This document shows positions 6,610 through 14,113 of a stretch of DNA of 20,963 nt, piece by piece (within the stretch, counting starts at the first letter, position 1; every line of letters begins with the position of its first letter). The DNA is taken from assembly GCA_036274495.1 (NCBI GenBank), contig DASUFP010000001.1:1-20963 (forward strand), given 5' to 3'. The stretch is from DASUFP01 sp036274495. GTDB taxonomy: Bacteria; Bacteroidota; Bacteroidia; AKYH767-A; OLB10. Position numbers and translations under genes: made by a program. Below the pieces are notes generated by a model that did not search any database, was not told where the DNA came from, and saw only the letters and a program-made list of their open reading frames with translations.

Positions 6610-8484
6610 TTAACGTACAACAACTTTTTGACCGTAAATTTTTGTTCCAACGGTAGTATTCAATGAATAAATACCGGAAGCGAATCCACGAACATTGATT
6701 TTAACGTGATTCACTCCTGTAACGCCGGCTACTTCGTCAGTATAAACGACTTCACCTAAAACGTTTACAAGTTGAATTTTCATTTTCTGGTTGCTGGTGA
6801 GGGTGTAATCAACATTCATAACTTCCTGTACAGGATTAGGATAAATGGTTGATTTTACATCGCCCAGGTTATTTTCTGCAATACCAACAAATGGGTTGGG
6901 AATGCAATTGTAGATTACATCATAAGAACCATAGGGATCCGGTACTTCATTTCCGCCGGCATCAGTTGAAGGCTGGAAGGTATTTCCGGGCTCACCGTCT
7001 TTATGATATATGATGCTTACACAATCATCAACCTTTTTAGCCATGTTAGGCCATACCTGCTCATCAAAATCAGATGGTTCAACACGTGTTGGAGTTGACC
7101 AGGTAGTACCGCCATCGGCAGAATTCATATAGTATACGTTTCTGTATGCTTCTTCGAGTTCAGGAATCGGATTGCCATTAGTTGTATTCTCAATAATTGA
7201 AGAATAAACAAGGTGAATATTATTCGCAGCATCTAAACCCAGTGAAGGCATACCGGTAAGTGAACACTGATACAAAGCAATTCCGCCGGGGATTTCAATA
7301 GCACCGCTTCCGTCAATATCTTCAATGGCAGCAATAACGTTGTTGGTTATGTCACCTGCAGGCATACTTTCATTCCAGTAAAGCAGACCATCGGTTCCGG
7401 GGAAGTAAGAAACACCACCTGTTGGATCGTCGTCAAGAACACGCATGAGACCTACAACAACATGTACCATGTCGTTATTGTCAATGAGCACTGCAGGACC
7501 GCTGTCAGTTGTAAATACGGTGTCAGCAATTCCGTCACCGTCAACATCAGTAATTCCAGTGTTGTAATCAAACGGAGCAAGAGGGAAATGGTTAATGGTA
7601 GTCTTTGTCCAGTTTTGTCCGTTGTCGGTAGATTTCCATAATGTAAGATCTTCAGCAAATCCTCCGGCAACAATTGCAATTACGTCACCGCGTGCAGTAA
7701 TCTCATAAGCATCAACAGGTCCTTCAAAGAAGTCGGTGCTCATGTCAGGGAGCAGTTGTTGTTCAACTGCCCAGGTGGCACCACCATCGTCTGAACGGGA
7801 ATAATACACATAAAAAGAGCCGCCGTTTTCGTTACCAATAGCATGTAATGTGTTGCCATTTGCTCCACCAACAACCAGTCGTGGCCAGGTAAAATTGGTC
7901 ATGATGTTGTTTACGTTGCCAAGGGGAGTTGAAGTCCAGGATCCGGCACCTTTGGTCATACGGTAAGTAATGTTAGTGCCGGAAGTATCTTGAGCACCCA
8001 GTGAGGCATTGTTGCCATGTGAAATCATCATTTCACCTGAAGAGGAAGTACCGCTTACGTTTGGCCATCCTGTTTTGAATGATTCGACACGGGCAGTTGG
8101 ACTCGGAGCCCAGGAAGAACCGTTGTAATAGTTGTAGCCTGTGCCTCTGTCAGCAAATGAAGGATCCTGGTCGCCCTTTGTCCAGACTGCTGAAATAGTT
8201 CCGTCGTCCCATACTTTAATACGGTTGCCGCAAGTACCATAGTTTGACTGTAGGTCATAAACTGTAGTTCCGATAATTACTTCGGTTTGAGCATTACGGT
8301 GAGAAACGACTGATGGATTAACTGCGCGAAGTGGAGCAGTTACCTGATCTACAGGGCGTTGAATTTTAGCTACTTTGTTCGCTGTAGCTGGATTCAGCTT
8401 TGATTGCACCTGCACCCTCGCATTCTGAGCGAAAACTGAAAGGCAAACTGACAAAGCTAATCCGCTGAGTAACAGTTTTTTCAT
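6610..8484 (-). CDS. Secreted Asp-box (BNR) repeat protein with T9SS type A sorting domain, paralog B
   Basis: A 624-residue protein built like its downstream neighbour. It has a signal peptide at 1-19 (ending SVFA, then QN), Asp-box motifs at 229-238 (SRSDDGGATW), 284-292 (KSTDNGQNW) and a weaker one at 454-462 (NSADGGTTW), calcium-loop-like segments DVDGDGIAD at 313-321 and DIDGSGAIE at 389-397, and a T9SS type A domain from about 545 (STIYPNP) to the end. Blocks such as DRGTGYNYYNGSSW, TDVDGDGIADTVFTTD and PGTDGLLYWNES are nearly identical in both proteins, so the pair arose by gene duplication. The second calcium loop and the region around residues 500-520 differ between the two. Function is unknown; a surface or secreted binding or adhesion role is plausible, and no catalytic residues of glycoside hydrolases were recognised. 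Confidence 0.9.
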   Translation of the reverse strand: MKKLLLSGLALSVCLSVFAQNARVQVQSKLNPATANKVAKIQRPVDQVTAPLRAVNPSVVSHRNAQTEVIIGTTVYDLQSNYGTCGNRIKVWDDGTISAVWTKGDQDPSFADRGTGYNYYNGSSWAPSPTARVESFKTGWPNVSGTSSSGEMMISHGNNASLGAQDTSGTNITYRMTKGAGSWTSTPLGNVNNIMTNFTWPRLVVGGANGNTLHAIGNENGGSFYVYYSRSDDGGATWAVEQQLLPDMSTDFFEGPVDAYEITARGDVIAIVAGGFAEDLTLWKSTDNGQNWTKTTINHFPLAPFDYNTGITDVDGDGIADTVFTTDSGPAVLIDNNDMVHVVVGLMRVLDDDPTGGVSYFPGTDGLLYWNESMPAGDITNNVIAAIEDIDGSGAIEIPGGIALYQCSLTGMPSLGLDAANNIHLVYSSIIENTTNGNPIPELEEAYRNVYYMNSADGGTTWSTPTRVEPSDFDEQVWPNMAKKVDDCVSIIYHKDGEPGNTFQPSTDAGGNEVPDPYGSYDVIYNCIPNPFVGIAENNLGDVKSTIYPNPVQEVMNVDYTLTSNQKMKIQLVNVLGEVVYTDEVAGVTGVNHVKINVRGFASGIYSLNTTVGTKIYGQKVVVR

Positions 8485-8567
8485 AGTAATTTGATTTTAG
8501 GTTAGTTATAAAAAATAAAGTTGATTTTCACTTTCAGAAGAACCGGTACTTCCGGAAACCCTGACCA

Positions 8568-8575
8568 CAAAGGTA
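8568..8575 (-). promoter_or_regulatory. Possible -7 box for paralog B
   Basis: TACCTTTG on the minus strand matches TAnnTTTG. No exact TTG is found at the right distance upstream (GTG at 8595-8597 is the nearest), so this is a weaker candidate. It would give a leader of about 75-80 nt before the ATG at 8484. The 170-nt gap 8485-8654 holds no other feature I can support. Confidence 0.4.
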
Positions 8576-8654
8576 AATAAATCAAAAATTAAATCACATG
8601 AAAGTGTTGTAAAAAAAATGTGAACTGATGGTACTGACCGATATTATTAAAACC

Positions 8655-9914
8655 TTAAGATTTCTTAAAAAATTGTGTTTTAACAAATTCAAAGTCAGCT
8701 CTTTCCGGAATCAACTCACGCAATTTCATTCCGGTTTTCTTCTTGAAAATAATATATAGATGTGTAGAAGTAACCATATAAGATATGGAGACCGCAATGG
8801 CTGCTCCGTTCATTCCAAATAAGGGTATCAATACCAGCGCCGCGGGAACTGTAGCAGCAAGTCCGGTGAGCGAAGTGTACAGGTTTAATTTGTTCAGACC
8901 CAGGCCTGCAAAGTAATGTGCAAGGACAGTAGCAAAGGCCAGGGCCATAATTCCCGGAGACAACAGTAAAATCTGCGTGCCAATACCGCTAAATTCCTCT
9001 CCAAATACATAGGCGTAAAAGGAGGGGGGTAAGAGTGACAGCGGTAACAAAGCAGCCAGACTGCCTGCAATACTCAGTTTACTCATTCGTAAAGTCATTC
9101 TTCTGTTGTAGCCCTCATCTTTACTGTTTACTATACCCGAATACTGAACCAGTGAAATGCTTCTGCTGATCAGCCAAACGGATTCGGCAACTGTACTGGC
9201 AGTTGAAAATACCCCCAGTGCTGCCATACCGATAAAATATTCGAGAAAAAAGTAACTCAGCCGGTAATTAAACAATTGTGCAACGTTGCTGAGTTGAATT
9301 ACGAGACCGTGTTTTAATATTTCTCTGATAGTACTTTTTACATTTTCAAGCTTCACTCTTGTTACCAAGCCGGGTAAATAAAAGATGCTCACCAGCAATT
9401 GCACGGCAAAAGAAATGTACAAACAATTGATGTATCCGCTAACCGTTGAGACTTTAAGTACGAAAATCATAAAACAAACTCCTCCGGCAAGAATCAGCGT
9501 TTGAAGCAAGCCGAGCAGGTTGTATAAAATAATGCGTTGCCTGCCCAGATAAACCATCATGTGCACAGAAGCTACCGACTGCATAATGGAGATAAACAAC
9601 ACATGAATGGATAAATGTGGCGGTACCAATCCGAATACATGCAGTATTGCAGTTACAGTAAGATTTGAAATGATTACCCAAACCCAGGACGGGACCAGGA
9701 GTCTCCACGGTTCGGTTGATGGCGTAAGCAACACCAGTGCGTTGCCGCCAACAATGCTGTTGATCATCAGGTTGATTGAACAGCCCAGCATAACAAGTGT
9801 TATTTCGCCCCGCCCTGCTGCTCCAATAGCCCGGGCCGTTATAACAACAATCAGAAAACTCAGTAACGAAGAAAGAAACCGGGTGCTGAATGTAAATAAA
9901 ACTTTTCTGAACAT
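8655..9914 (-). CDS. Polysaccharide flippase, Wzx/MOP superfamily
   Basis: A 419-residue polytopic membrane protein with roughly 12 hydrophobic segments. The N-terminus (FRKVLFTFSTRFLSSLLSF, then VVITARAIGAAGRGEIT) has the usual start of O-antigen/polysaccharide flippases, in which the first helix is followed by a short loop with the G-x-x-x-x-G-E/Y pattern. The late segment with PALVLIPLFGMNGAAIA is also typical of this superfamily. Such proteins turn lipid-linked glycans across the inner membrane. It begins 1 nt after the stop of the glycosyltransferase gene, so the two are almost certainly cotranslated and may act on the same glycan. The substrate cannot be told. No terminator is evident after its stop. 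Confidence 0.85.
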   Translation of the reverse strand: MFRKVLFTFSTRFLSSLLSFLIVVITARAIGAAGRGEITLVMLGCSINLMINSIVGGNALVLLTPSTEPWRLLVPSWVWVIISNLTVTAILHVFGLVPPHLSIHVLFISIMQSVASVHMMVYLGRQRIILYNLLGLLQTLILAGGVCFMIFVLKVSTVSGYINCLYISFAVQLLVSIFYLPGLVTRVKLENVKSTIREILKHGLVIQLSNVAQLFNYRLSYFFLEYFIGMAALGVFSTASTVAESVWLISRSISLVQYSGIVNSKDEGYNRRMTLRMSKLSIAGSLAALLPLSLLPPSFYAYVFGEEFSGIGTQILLLSPGIMALAFATVLAHYFAGLGLNKLNLYTSLTGLAATVPAALVLIPLFGMNGAAIAVSISYMVTSTHLYIIFKKKTGMKLRELIPERADFEFVKTQFFKKS

Positions 9915-9915
9915 T

Positions 9916-11076
9916 TCAGTTGACGGTTAACCCTGATTGAAAATATATTTCATTGAACATTGTGCCAACTGCATTGTTGCTGAAATGGTCTATTGCATAT
10001 TCGCGCATTTTTTTGTGATCAAATTCAGAGGGATTGTCCAGCACTGCAGACATGGAAGTTACCATTGCCTGTTTGTCACCGGCAGCAATCAGTAATCCAA
10101 ATTCCGTATGTAAATGTTCACTTATTCCTCCTACATCAGTGGAGATTACCGGTACCCCGCTGGCCATCGATTCAAGAATGGTGCATGGCAGGTTTTCGTA
10201 GTTGCTGAACATAATAAAAGCCTCTGCTTCCCTCATTATTTTGGTGAGTTTTTCTCCTTCCAGTAATCCGGTAAAGGTAATCCGATTTCCTTCGAGTCCG
10301 GTACGCCGGGCATATTCAAAAACTTCTTTGTAGTCGGTACCGTCTCCGGTGATAACCAGGTTGAAATCGGTTCGTTTGGCAGCAAGCGCGTTTGTGGCAT
10401 CAATGATTCCTTTAATGTTTTTTGCCGGCTCATCAAAACATGAAACATGCAGAAAAAATTTATTGTTCCGCAACGGATCCCTTTCAAGCGGATAAAACTT
10501 AGAAGTATCAACTACGTTTGGTGTAATGTAATAGCGATTGTTAAGACCCAATGCTTTCATTGAAATGGCCAGATTGTTTGTTACCGTAGTCACCGCTTCG
10601 GCATGCGCAACCACCAGTCGGGTGATTACCCTCCTGAGTTTTCCGCTAAAGGCTCCTGCAGCAACATTAGCAGGCAAATAACGTGACCAGTGTTCGGTAA
10701 TTATATAAGGAATTCCTTTGGTAACTTTCATTAAAAAAGCCGGCACGGCTGTTCTGGTAAGCACATGTACATGAATAAGATCGGGTTTTGAAAGCATACC
10801 AAGCGCTCTCATGTATAATTTCAGATAATTCCAGCCATCAATAATTGTATTTCCCGACTTACCGAAATAAAAGCGAATTTCATCTATTCCGTTAAAATTG
10901 TCCCGTGTCGTTTCAGTCTGCCCAAAACGTAACCGGTGATCAGCAGTAACATATATAACACTTACATTGTGAAAGGCCTGCACTGCAACGGCATGTTTTT
11001 GTACAAACAGCCCCAGCATGCTGTCGTTCCGGTCGGGATACCAACGGGCTATAAATACAATATGCTTCCTGTTCAA
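9916..11076 (-). CDS. Family 4 (GT-B fold) glycosyltransferase
   Basis: A 386-residue cytosolic or membrane-associated glycosyltransferase with the two-domain GT-B layout. The N-terminal half shows KHIVFIARWYP and HVHVLTRTA; the C-terminal nucleotide-sugar domain runs from about 200, with the glycine-containing ITGDGTDY at 242-249 and the E-x7-E motif of GT4 retaining enzymes at E294 to E302 (ENLPCTILE), followed by SMASGVPVISTDVGGISE. It very likely adds a sugar to a growing lipid-linked or surface glycan, but donor and acceptor are unknown. It lies 8 nt after the copper ATPase gene and 1 nt before the flippase gene. Both gaps are short enough for one transcript. Confidence 0.9.
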   Translation of the reverse strand: MNRKHIVFIARWYPDRNDSMLGLFVQKHAVAVQAFHNVSVIYVTADHRLRFGQTETTRDNFNGIDEIRFYFGKSGNTIIDGWNYLKLYMRALGMLSKPDLIHVHVLTRTAVPAFLMKVTKGIPYIITEHWSRYLPANVAAGAFSGKLRRVITRLVVAHAEAVTTVTNNLAISMKALGLNNRYYITPNVVDTSKFYPLERDPLRNNKFFLHVSCFDEPAKNIKGIIDATNALAAKRTDFNLVITGDGTDYKEVFEYARRTGLEGNRITFTGLLEGEKLTKIMREAEAFIMFSNYENLPCTILESMASGVPVISTDVGGISEHLHTEFGLLIAAGDKQAMVTSMSAVLDNPSEFDHKKMREYAIDHFSNNAVGTMFNEIYFQSGLTVN

Positions 11077-11084
11077 GTGAATGC

Positions 11085-13241
11085 TCAGTGCTTGGTTAGT
11101 TTTAGCCGCAACGAATTACCGATTACCACTACATCAGAAAAAGCCATCGATAATGCGGCAATCATAGGGCTGAGTAAACCAAATGCGGCCACCGGTATGG
11201 CTACAACATTATAAAAGAAGGCCCAAAACAGATTTTGTCTGATGGTTTTGAGTGTCAGTTTTCCTATAGTTATGGCTTCGGTTATTTTTTTCAGATTGCT
11301 CGAGTCAAGAATAATGACCTGGGCGGCATTCATTGCAATATGTGTTGCCTGTCCGAATGAAATTCCAACATCGGCCACAGACAACGAAGGGGCGTCATTA
11401 ATGCCATCGCCAACCATAATAACGTTACCGCTCTCTTTTAATTTACGGATAGTTGCAGTTTTTTGATCAGGCAACATGCCGCTGTATACTTTTTTGATGC
11501 CGGTAGCATCTGCAACAGCTTTGCAACGTATTTCATTATCTCCGCTCAGCATCACCGGTTCTATTCCCATGGCATAAAGATCCCGTACCATTTCGGCAGC
11601 TCCTTCTCTTATGTCGTCGGATAAATCCAGATAAGCCGCCATTTTACCATTCATCGAAAAGTAGATGGTGTGGCCCGGTTCAGGTTTCAGGTCAATATGC
11701 GAAGAATAAGAACCCGACTTCCAGTTGTTTCCCTGATTGTCTGTAGCTGAAATTCCCATGCCTTTCACTTCGTTGATGGCATCAAATGCAAGCCATCCGG
11801 AAGTTTTGCTTCCCATAGAACTGACAACAGAACGGGCAAGGGGGTGATCGGAATGTTGCTCAAGACTTACCAGCGCGTTGATCACTTCCTGTTCGTTAAT
11901 AATTCCCGTGGTTTTAAAAGATGTTACTCTGAAGGTGCCGGTGGTAAGTGTACCTGTTTTGTCGAGCACAACTGTTTTAATTCCGGCAAACCGTTCCAGG
12001 GTATCTCCGCCCTTGATCAGAATGCCTTTTTTTGCTGCTTTTCCCAGCCCGACTGCCACTGCAGTAGGAGTAGCGAGACCCATTGCACACGGACAAGAAA
12101 TGACCAGCACTGCGATGGCGCTTAAGAGGGCAGTTGTTGACGGTACATTAAAAAGAAAAAAGCCTGTTAAAAATGTTCCCACTGATATCAATATAACTGC
12201 CGGCACAAAACGGGCGCTGATTCTGTCGCCCAGTTTCTGAATGGCAGGTTTTGTCATTTGGGCTTCTTTTACAAGGTCAAGTATGCTGGCCAGCACCGTG
12301 TGTCCGGTGGGTTTCTCGGTTACAACTTTTAGGGTACCGTTCACTACCACCGATCCGGCCAATACCGCATCTCCATTGGTTCTTTCGGCAGGAAGGCTTT
12401 CTCCTGTAAGAGCCGATTCATCCAGTGTGGCACTTCCCCAATATACCGTTCCGTCTACCGGAACAACCGATCCGTTATTGATGAGAACCGCATCGCCCTT
12501 TTTTATTTCTGAAGCAGCAACTTCGTTAAAAGCTTCACTGTTGTTTTCGAGAATGGTAATTTTAACCGCGGTCACCGGCTGAAGGGCTGTTAGTTCCCTG
12601 ATAGCCGATGTAGTTTGTTTTACCGATCTTTTTTCAATCACATTTCCCAGCAAAACCAGTGTAATAATGGTGGCTGTTGTTTCAAAAAAAAGAAAGTTAC
12701 CTGCAGCGGCGGTTCCTGAATAAAGTACCATACCGGCAATGCTGTAGACAAAAGCGGCAACAGAACCAAGAACAATTAAAACATCCATGTTCAGTATGCC
12801 GGATTTGAGTGATGACCAGGAACTCTTACCAAAGTGCAACAGACCTATGACGAATACAGGCAGACATAATACCAACTGGACCCTGGCATCGTGGAGAATG
12901 CTGTTGGCAAAAAGCATGTGAGCGAGAAGTGGAATTGTAAAGACAAGGGAAAAAATAAATTTCTTTTCAAGTGTAAAGGAACCTGAGCCCTCATGCATAT
13001 GGCTGTGGTCATGCCCGTCTGCATGATGATGGCCGGCTTCAACCACATCATAACCCAGCCCGGTTATACCTTTTTTAATGGCACCCATGTCGGCCGGAAC
13101 CACTTCTTCAAAATAAACGTCACCGGTGCTGAAATTCACTTTCACATCCTTCAGGCCCTGTTTTTCGAGAAAACGGGTAACGCCCAACGCGCAATTGGTG
13201 CAAGTCATTCCTTCTACCTGAAGATGTGTTTTTTCGGCCAT
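11085..13241 (-). CDS. copA: Copper-type P1B heavy-metal translocating ATPase
   Basis: An ATP-driven metal exporter of the inner membrane. From the ATG at 13241 it has 718 residues (a GTG one codon earlier, at 13244, is possible but less likely). One N-terminal heavy-metal domain carries GMTCTNC at 11-17 (metal-binding C14 and C17). It is followed by a His-rich linker at 71-83 (HHHADGHDHSHMH). The catalytic features are TGES at 279-282, the ion-path CPC at 383-385, the phosphorylated Asp in DKTGT at 427-431, the HP motif at 466-467 and GDGINDAP at 611-618. YN at 677-678 in the seventh helix agrees with Cu(I) pumps, while the last helix reads MAFSD (699-703) where the usual motif is MxxSS. Cu(I) export is the best call, with other soft metals possible. 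It heads a unit with the glycosyltransferase and flippase genes. Confidence 0.92.
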   Translation of the reverse strand: MAEKTHLQVEGMTCTNCALGVTRFLEKQGLKDVKVNFSTGDVYFEEVVPADMGAIKKGITGLGYDVVEAGHHHADGHDHSHMHEGSGSFTLEKKFIFSLVFTIPLLAHMLFANSILHDARVQLVLCLPVFVIGLLHFGKSSWSSLKSGILNMDVLIVLGSVAAFVYSIAGMVLYSGTAAAGNFLFFETTATIITLVLLGNVIEKRSVKQTTSAIRELTALQPVTAVKITILENNSEAFNEVAASEIKKGDAVLINNGSVVPVDGTVYWGSATLDESALTGESLPAERTNGDAVLAGSVVVNGTLKVVTEKPTGHTVLASILDLVKEAQMTKPAIQKLGDRISARFVPAVILISVGTFLTGFFLFNVPSTTALLSAIAVLVISCPCAMGLATPTAVAVGLGKAAKKGILIKGGDTLERFAGIKTVVLDKTGTLTTGTFRVTSFKTTGIINEQEVINALVSLEQHSDHPLARSVVSSMGSKTSGWLAFDAINEVKGMGISATDNQGNNWKSGSYSSHIDLKPEPGHTIYFSMNGKMAAYLDLSDDIREGAAEMVRDLYAMGIEPVMLSGDNEIRCKAVADATGIKKVYSGMLPDQKTATIRKLKESGNVIMVGDGINDAPSLSVADVGISFGQATHIAMNAAQVIILDSSNLKKITEAITIGKLTLKTIRQNLFWAFFYNVVAIPVAAFGLLSPMIAALSMAFSDVVVIGNSLRLKLTKH

Positions 13242-13246
13242 CACTG

Positions 13247-13254
13247 CAAAGGTA
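13247..13254 (-). promoter_or_regulatory. -7 box directly before copA, implying a leaderless transcript
   Basis: TACCTTTG on the minus strand matches the TAnnTTTG consensus and ends 5 nt before the ATG at 13241. Transcription in Bacteroidota starts a few bases after this box, which would fall on or next to the start codon. No TTG is found 17-23 nt upstream, so the -33 part is not supported. Confidence 0.5.
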
Positions 13255-13289
13255 ATTTATGAAAAGGGAATAAATACTTTAGGGGCGTA

Positions 13290-13318
13290 TTGGTTTACGG
13301 CGGAATTCCCTAATTTTG
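13290..13318 (+). promoter_or_regulatory. Promoter of tRNA-His
   Basis: TTG at 13290-13292, an 18-nt spacer, and TAATTTTG at 13311-13318 match the Bacteroidota housekeeping promoter (TTG, 17-23 nt, TAnnTTTG). Initiation would fall near 13324, about 36 nt before the mature tRNA. Confidence 0.75.
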
Positions 13319-13360
13319 CCGTCCTTATTTAGAGGGTCTAATCGTACAGGCCCTAATATG

Positions 13361-13434
13361 GTGATTGTAGCTCAGTTGGTTAGAGCGCCAGATTGTGGAT
13401 CTGGAGGTCGCGGGTTCGAGCCCCGTCTTTCACC
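13361..13434 (+). tRNA. tRNA-His (anticodon GUG)
   Basis: A full cloverleaf can be folded: acceptor 5' strand GTGATTG (13361-13367), D stem GCTC/GAGC, anticodon stem CCAGA/TCTGG with loop TTGTGGA (anticodon GTG), and T arm GCGGG-TTCGAGC-CCCGT. G at 13360 can pair with the discriminator C at 13434, which fits the extra G-1 that marks tRNA-His. The acceptor 3' strand is CTTTCAC, which leaves two adjacent T-T mismatches (positions 5-68 and 6-67) within the stem. CCA is not encoded (CCT follows the discriminator C). Confidence 0.93.
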
Positions 13435-13444
13435 CTCTGCAAAC

Positions 13445-13472
13445 AAAAAGCGGCTGTTGAGCCGCTTTTTTT
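13445..13472. terminator. Terminator of tRNA-His, also facing the thioredoxin-like gene
   Basis: AAAAAGCGGCT (13445-13455), loop GTTG, AGCCGCTTTTTTT (13460-13472). The stem is an uninterrupted 11 bp including the A/T flanks, so it can serve the tRNA on the plus strand and the convergent gene ending at 13494 on the minus strand. Confidence 0.9.
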
Positions 13473-13493
13473 GTTTCCTGTACTCCTCAGCAT

Positions 13494-14078
13494 TTACTGC
13501 CCCGGATTTTTTTTAAAATATTCCTTCCGATACGATTCAAAATCCTGTTGCTTGTGCAGACTTGCGTTGAAGTAGGTAAGGTAAGCCATCATATCATTTT
13601 TTGCCTGGTACCCCTGAACAGCGCCACCCATCAGTGTAAAGGATTCGTCCAAAAACACATAGGAGGGATATCCAAGTTTACCTGCAAGCAGCGATATCGC
13701 CAGTTCATTGGTCTTGTATTCGGGAAGGTACTTAAACGATTTGTCCATAAAATGAACAGTATCCTGTGTTTCAGCATTGAACTTAACCGGATAAAAATTA
13801 TCGTTTATATATTTTACCACTTCCGGATCGGTAAAGGTGGAGGCATCCATTTTTTTGCACCAGCCACACCATCCTGTATAGACATCGATGAACATTTTTT
13901 TGGGTGATTGCTGTGACTTTGCTACTGCCTCCTCGAAAGAAGTCCAGTGGATGGCTGATCCCTCCGTACTGCCTTCGGATTTAGTGTTCGTTTGAGCTTC
14001 ACATGCACTGATACATGCAACGGCAATCGCCGAAAAAAGGATTGCTTTAATGGAGAGAAGGGTGCGTTTCATTTTCAT
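13494..14078 (-). CDS. Thioredoxin-fold lipoprotein with WCGWC motif
   Basis: A 194-residue exported protein. The N-terminus is a signal peptide followed by a lipobox-like ISAC with C26 as the likely lipidated residue. The domain from about 43 on is thioredoxin-like: MFIDVYTGWCGWCKKM at 62-77 holds the CxxC pair C71 and C74, and GYPSYVFLD further on supplies the cis-proline. This type of small thioredoxin domain is known as a disulfide reductant or oxidoreductase in the envelope. A second ATG at 14072 is equally possible as the start, shortening the protein by two residues. It lies 35 nt after the OPT transporter gene on the same strand and may share its transcript. The partner protein is unknown; a link to cytochrome c maturation genes further away is possible but not shown. 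Confidence 0.85.
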   Translation of the reverse strand: MKMKRTLLSIKAILFSAIAVACISACEAQTNTKSEGSTEGSAIHWTSFEEAVAKSQQSPKKMFIDVYTGWCGWCKKMDASTFTDPEVVKYINDNFYPVKFNAETQDTVHFMDKSFKYLPEYKTNELAISLLAGKLGYPSYVFLDESFTLMGGAVQGYQAKNDMMAYLTYFNASLHKQQDFESYRKEYFKKNPGQ

Positions 14079-14113
14079 ATAAGTTTACTGATAACGGATC
14101 AGTGCCGGTTTTG

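Noticed and set aside
4535..8484. Sialidase activity for the two Asp-box proteins
   Set aside because: Asp-boxes occur in many non-enzymatic propellers, and I see no FRIP motif or catalytic Arg triad context.
11878..12582. Two open frames on the plus strand of 113-120 aa
   Set aside because: They are antisense to the copper ATPase over its conserved core and show no features of a protein.
13316..13516. 66-aa open frame on the plus strand
   Set aside because: It runs through the tRNA-His and its terminator, so it is not a gene.
14088..14102. CTGAT-AACGG-ATCAG inverted repeat between the OPT and thioredoxin-like genes
   Set aside because: A 5-bp stem without a T run is too short to call a terminator, and there is no sign it is an operator.
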